Below are positions 5,803-5,905 of a stretch of DNA of 5,905 nt, in pieces. Positions within the stretch are counted from its first letter, which is position 1. Each line of letters begins with the position of its first letter. The notes under the pieces are model-generated. The model saw nothing but the letters and a program-made list of their open reading frames with translations, searched no databases and was not told where the DNA came from. The translations under genes and the position numbers were made by a program. The DNA lies in the NCBI GenBank assembly GCA_946479015.1, contig CAMLEQ010000253.1:1-5905 (forward strand), read 5' to 3'. This DNA is from an uncultured Gemmatimonadota bacterium (GTDB lineage Bacteria > Gemmatimonadota > Gemmatimonadetes > Gemmatimonadales > Gemmatimonadaceae).

Positions 5803-5835
5803 GCGGGAAGCGGGAAGCGGGAAGCGGGAAGCGGG
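5803..5835. repeat. Perfect heptameric tandem repeat (GCGGGAA, 4 copies plus 5 bases)
   Basis: Four identical copies of GCGGGAA start at 5803, 5810, 5817 and 5824, followed by GCGGG at 5831-5835. Read toward prmC the unit is TTCCCGC. The perfect identity points to recent slippage or active maintenance. It lies 14 bases upstream of the first possible prmC start codon. Because 7 is not a multiple of 3, a change in copy number would shift any reading frame that crossed it. Confidence 0.9.
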
Positions 5836-5905
5836 TCCCCGCCCCGGACGCCCCGCCCCCCCCCGCGTCCCCCGGGCCGCGGGCCCCGTGCCCCGCCCGC
5901 CCCCC
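5836..5905. repeat. C-rich low-complexity stretch running to the window end
   Basis: This 70-base stretch is almost all C and G on the plus strand and has a run of nine C at 5856-5864. From 5871 to the end it can be read in 7-base units at 5871, 5878, 5885, 5892 and 5899, three of which begin CCCG. There is no stop codon in the prmC frame and no ATG, GTG or TTG in any minus-strand frame, so no gene start is visible. It may be the other arm of a G-rich/C-rich repeat element, part of a structured leader, or poorly determined sequence at a contig edge. Confidence 0.5.

Noticed and set aside
5803..5835. CRISPR array
   Set aside because: Units are only 7 bases with no spacers, so this is a simple tandem repeat.
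5790..5905. Phase-variable prmC start upstream of the heptad repeat
   Set aside because: No ATG, GTG or TTG occurs in any minus-strand frame between the repeat and the window end, so the frame-switch model lacks a visible start codon. It remains possible only with sequence outside the window.

Overview
This is a very GC-rich window (about 70% G+C by eye) from a diderm bacterium. Evidence for an outer membrane is a LolA-type lipoprotein carrier with a signal peptide. The base composition, a DUF2520 protein, a periplasmic S41 protease and a YlbF-like protein between prmC and tmk would fit Gemmatimonadota or a similar high-GC diderm phylum. That placement is inference, because no rRNA or phylogenetic marker was compared.

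Layout: two genes read rightward and five read leftward, and the two groups converge near position 1335-1395. On the plus strand are the 3' part of a type I-beta DAHP synthase (2-544, cut by the window edge) and lolA (675-1334). They are separated by a 130-base gap carrying G-rich and C-rich repeat arms that can pair. A 28-base perfect palindrome (1377-1404) sits at the convergent junction and contains the stop codon of the minus-strand gene.

The minus strand holds a compact cluster, read from right to left: prmC (release-factor glutamine methyltransferase), a cysteine-free YlbF/YmcA-like protein, tmk (dTMP kinase), an S41 carboxy-terminal processing protease, and a Rossmann/DUF2520 protein. 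Two junctions are 4-base ATGA overlaps and the other two gaps are 4 and 25 bases, so the five are very probably one operon. Its likely members serve translation termination, nucleotide supply and envelope proteolysis. They look like housekeeping genes sharing a transcript, not one dedicated pathway.

I see no mobile element, CRISPR array, tRNA or rRNA, and no defence or biosynthetic system. The least ordinary signals are non-coding. One is a perfect 7-base tandem repeat (unit GCGGGAA, four copies plus a partial) directly against the 5' end of prmC, where the start codon is also doubtful. The other is a degenerate period-7, inverted arrangement before lolA. Together they suggest a family of heptameric GC-rich repeats placed at gene starts in this genome, which needs genome-wide data to test.
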